Assembly: GCA_029233925.1 (NCBI GenBank)
Contig: JARGOX010000003.1
Location: 27,542 to 91,541, forward strand
DNA from: Rhizobiaceae bacterium
GTDB taxonomy: Bacteria; Pseudomonadota; Alphaproteobacteria; Rhizobiales; Rhizobiaceae
Direction: 5' to 3'
Length of the DNA: 64,000 bases
Both the position numbers and the translations under genes were made by a program. Every line of letters starts with the position of its first letter. The stretch's first letter is position 1. The notes beneath the pieces are model-generated. The model did no database searches. It saw only the letters and a program-made list of their open reading frames with translations, and was not told the origin of the DNA. This document shows, piece by piece, positions 61,693 to 64,000 of the stretch.

Positions 61693-62895
61693 ATGACCAA
61701 AACATCAGTCTGGGAAAAACGTAAGCCAACCGCCCTCCTCGTCCTGTCTGACGGCACAGTGATCGAAGGCCATGGCCTTGGTGCAACCGGTACGGTCGAG
61801 GCCGAAGTGTGTTTCAACACGGCCCTGACCGGATATCAGGAAATTCTGACCGACCCGTCCTACACCGGACAGATCGTCACCTTTACATTTCCACATATCG
61901 GCAATATCGGCGCCAACAGCGAGGATATTGAAGATCTGACGCCTGCCGCACGCCACGGTGCAGTCGGTGCCATATTCAAGGCGGACATTACCGAGCCTTC
62001 CAATTACCGTTCAGGCGAGCATCTCGATGCCTGGCTGAAAGCCCGGGGCATTGTCGCCCTGTGCGGCATTGATACACGGGCATTGACGGTGTGGATTCGC
62101 GAAAACGGCATGCCCAATGGCGTCATCGCCCATAACCCGAACGGTCAATTCGATCTGGATGATCTGCGCCAGCGCGCCCGGTCCTGGCACGGACTTGTAG
62201 GACTGGATCTGGCAAAGGAGACCACAAGCGGGCAATCATCGCAGTGGACACAAACGCCATGGGTCTGGAACGAGGGATACAGCGACCACAAGGCCGATGA
62301 TCACGATATCCATATCGTCGCGGTCGACTATGGGATCAAACGCAATATCCTGCGGTTGCTTGCCGGCCTTGGTTGCCGCATCACGGTCGTATCGGCCAGG
62401 ATGGGTGCAGACGAGATCATCGCCTTGAAACCGGACGGCGTGTTTTTGTCGAACGGCCCGGGCGATCCGGAAGCAACCGGCATCTATGCCGTACCGGTCA
62501 TCCAGGCCTTGCTGAAATACGACATTCCCGTTTTCGGCATCTGCCTTGGACACCAGATACTGGCGCTGGCGCTGGGTGCAAACACGACAAAAATGCATCA
62601 GGGCCATCACGGCGCCAACCACCCGGTCAAGGATTACACCACCGGAAAGGTGGAGATCGTGTCGATGAACCATGGTTTTGCCGTCGACGGCAAGACCTTG
62701 CCGGCCGAGGTGGAAGAAACCCATGTCTCGCTGTTTGACGGCTCCAATTGCGGCCTGCGCGTCAAGGGCAAGCCGGTGTTTTCGGTGCAACACCATCCCG
62801 AAGCCTCACCGGGACCACAGGATTCACATTATCTTTTCCGCAGGTTCATCAACCTGATCCGCGAAAAACGCGGCGAAGCAGCACTCGCTGAATAG
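61693..62895 (+). CDS. carA: Carbamoyl-phosphate synthase small subunit
   Basis: The 400-residue protein has the CarA N-terminal domain (VLSDGTVIEGHGLGATGTVE, FNTALTGYQEILTDPSYTGQ) and a class I glutamine amidotransferase domain with the nucleophile in FGICLGHQILALA (about 282) and the His/Glu of QHHPEASPGP (about 365). It supplies ammonia to CarB for arginine and pyrimidine synthesis. carB is not in the window. The 296-bp divergent region with yqeY should hold its promoter; I see no leader peptide or attenuator. Confidence 0.97.
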   Translation: MTKTSVWEKRKPTALLVLSDGTVIEGHGLGATGTVEAEVCFNTALTGYQEILTDPSYTGQIVTFTFPHIGNIGANSEDIEDLTPAARHGAVGAIFKADITEPSNYRSGEHLDAWLKARGIVALCGIDTRALTVWIRENGMPNGVIAHNPNGQFDLDDLRQRARSWHGLVGLDLAKETTSGQSSQWTQTPWVWNEGYSDHKADDHDIHIVAVDYGIKRNILRLLAGLGCRITVVSARMGADEIIALKPDGVFLSNGPGDPEATGIYAVPVIQALLKYDIPVFGICLGHQILALALGANTTKMHQGHHGANHPVKDYTTGKVEIVSMNHGFAVDGKTLPAEVEETHVSLFDGSNCGLRVKGKPVFSVQHHPEASPGPQDSHYLFRRFINLIREKRGEAALAE

Positions 62896-62937
62896 AGCGC
62901 TGCTGCAACGGTTTGCGGCAAGACGGCGCGAAACGCT

Positions 62938-63876
62938 CTAAACCGGGCTGTTGAAGGTGTCGCAGGCATCCAGGCGCCCGGTTTGAAAGCCCTTGGTAAA
63001 CCAGTCCTTGCGCTGTTGCGATGTGCCGTGATTGAAACTGTCCGGCACCACATAGCCCTGCGTGCTGCGCTGCAAAGTGTCATCGCCGATCTGGTTGGCC
63101 GCATTGAGCGCTTCCTCCAGATCACCGCCCTCAAGCAGCCCCTTCTGGGCTGTGAAATGCGCCCAGATTCCGGCAAAACAATCGGCCTGCAATTCCACCC
63201 GGACAGACATCCTGTTTTCCTCGACCTTGCTCAAGGTGGCGCGCATCTCGTTGAATTTCGGCAGGACACCGATGAGGTTCTGCACATGATGTCCAACCTC
63301 GTGGGCCAACACATAGGCCTGCGCAAAGTCACCGGACGCACCAAAGCGACGCTCCAGTTCATCGTAAAAAGTCAGGTCGATATAGACCTTGCGATCAGAC
63401 GGGCAATAAAACGGCCCTGAAGCTGAGCTTGCAGAACCGCAGGCTGACCGGACCTGGCCACTGAACAGCACCAGTGTCGGATCCTCGTAGGCCGCGCCAT
63501 TCGCCTTGAAAATTCCGCGCCACGTGTCTTCCGTTTCCGCCAGAACAGTGGAAACAAACTGCGTCATCTCATCCTGGCGCTGCGGCGATACCTGCTCCGC
63601 CGGCGGTGCCTGAACCTGCTGACTGGTGGGTGACCCACCATCCATGCCAGCCAACAATGCCGATGGATCAATGCCCAATGCCTTGAGGATGATATAGCCG
63701 ACGACCAGAATGACGATCATCGAAATTCCGCCGCCGGATGCGCGTCGAACCCGCCGACCGCCGCTTGGCAGGTTGATATTCCCGCCCCGACCGAAGGGAT
63801 TGCGGCGCGGTGCGGCACCCTGACTTCCACGACGATCTTCAATATTACTGCTTTGGCGACGACCCTTCCAACGCAT
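62938..63876 (-). CDS. YpfJ-family zinc metallopeptidase, membrane-anchored
   Basis: The 312-residue protein has a basic, Gly/Arg-rich N-terminus, one membrane segment (ISMIVILVVGYIILKALG, about 51-68) and a zincin domain with AYVLAHEVGHHVQNLIG (HExxH, about 185-201) and the third ligand region LQADCFAGIWAH. SACGSASSASGPFYCPSD and the terminal cysteines match the family. It should act on the periplasmic side. It converges with carA. Confidence 0.93.
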   Translation of the reverse strand: MRWKGRRQSSNIEDRRGSQGAAPRRNPFGRGGNINLPSGGRRVRRASGGGISMIVILVVGYIILKALGIDPSALLAGMDGGSPTSQQVQAPPAEQVSPQRQDEMTQFVSTVLAETEDTWRGIFKANGAAYEDPTLVLFSGQVRSACGSASSASGPFYCPSDRKVYIDLTFYDELERRFGASGDFAQAYVLAHEVGHHVQNLIGVLPKFNEMRATLSKVEENRMSVRVELQADCFAGIWAHFTAQKGLLEGGDLEEALNAANQIGDDTLQRSTQGYVVPDSFNHGTSQQRKDWFTKGFQTGRLDACDTFNSPV

Positions 63877-64000
63877 TCAACAACTCCGCTTCAAATCAAA
63901 TTCGGCAGGCAGATCCCCTGCCGGGGCGCCTGCAGATGCACAGGGTTTTGACCTGTCCGAGGTCCAACCCTACATGGTTGTAATCTATGTCACACAAATG
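63877..64000. other. Window end, no feature seen
   Basis: The last 124 bases hold the upstream region of the YpfJ gene and no recognisable gene. Confidence 0.3.

Overview
The window looks like a chromosomal segment of an alphaproteobacterium, most likely a Hyphomicrobiales (Rhizobiales) member, possibly marine. The right end carries the carA / yqeY / dnaG / rpoD block in the arrangement usual for this order. DUF992, SIMPL, YpfJ and autoinducer-type LuxR proteins, two TRAP importers and two sulfatases fit the same picture. The taxonomic call is inference from gene content, because no rRNA is present.

Layout. 0-3.2 kb: the 3' part of a striking repeat protein, a secreted protein of unknown function and a small lipoprotein. 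3.2-7.8 kb: an IclR regulator divergent from a Rieske oxygenase / glutamine-synthetase-like ligase / CHMI-like isomerase operon, probably catabolic. 7.8-13.2 kb: a TAXI-type TRAP importer divergent from a GntR regulator and a cytoplasmic sulfatase, with two matching palindromes between them. 13.3-20.9 kb: a ribose-type ABC importer flanked by two paralogous SGNH hydrolases and followed by a ROK regulator. 21.3-23.1 kb: a secreted protein with a VHL-beta-like domain and a second lipoprotein paralogous to the one at 2.8 kb. 23.2-29.5 kb: a tightly coupled surface-glycan operon (FkbM methyltransferase, NeuD/PglD-like acetyltransferase, DegT aminotransferase, three glycosyltransferases). 29.8-35.3 kb: an IclR regulator divergent from a DctPQM TRAP importer and a second sulfatase, with operator-like TGGAA palindromes. 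35.6-39.6 kb: a DUF805 protein, an orphan hydantoinase-B-like gene and an IS3-family element with a frameshifted orfA. 39.9-44.9 kb: a small hypothetical, a large periplasmic protein, DUF992, an unlisted 57-aa membrane protein and an NhaP-type antiporter.

45-50.9 kb is a patchwork of mobile remnants. It holds several decayed copies of an element carrying a REP-associated (RAYT/IS200-like) transposase relic with inverted ends, an isolated amino-acid-type ABC binding protein, a pair of sulfotransferases and the N-terminal stub of a SIR2-domain gene cut by one of the elements. It abuts the 3' end of a tRNA-Ile2(CAU). From the tRNA to the window end the content is core-like: SIMPL, GNAT, SnoaL-like, GST, YjbQ, RpoD, DnaG, a LuxR solo, YqeY, CarA and a YpfJ peptidase.

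Recurring logic. Several modules pair a regulator with an importer and an intracellular hydrolase that has no signal peptide: two with sulfatases, one with two SGNH esterases. This suggests that substituted organics (sulfate esters, acylated sugars) are imported intact and trimmed in the cytoplasm. Start sites were moved inward from the longest frame where a ribosome-binding site, signal peptide or family length supports it.
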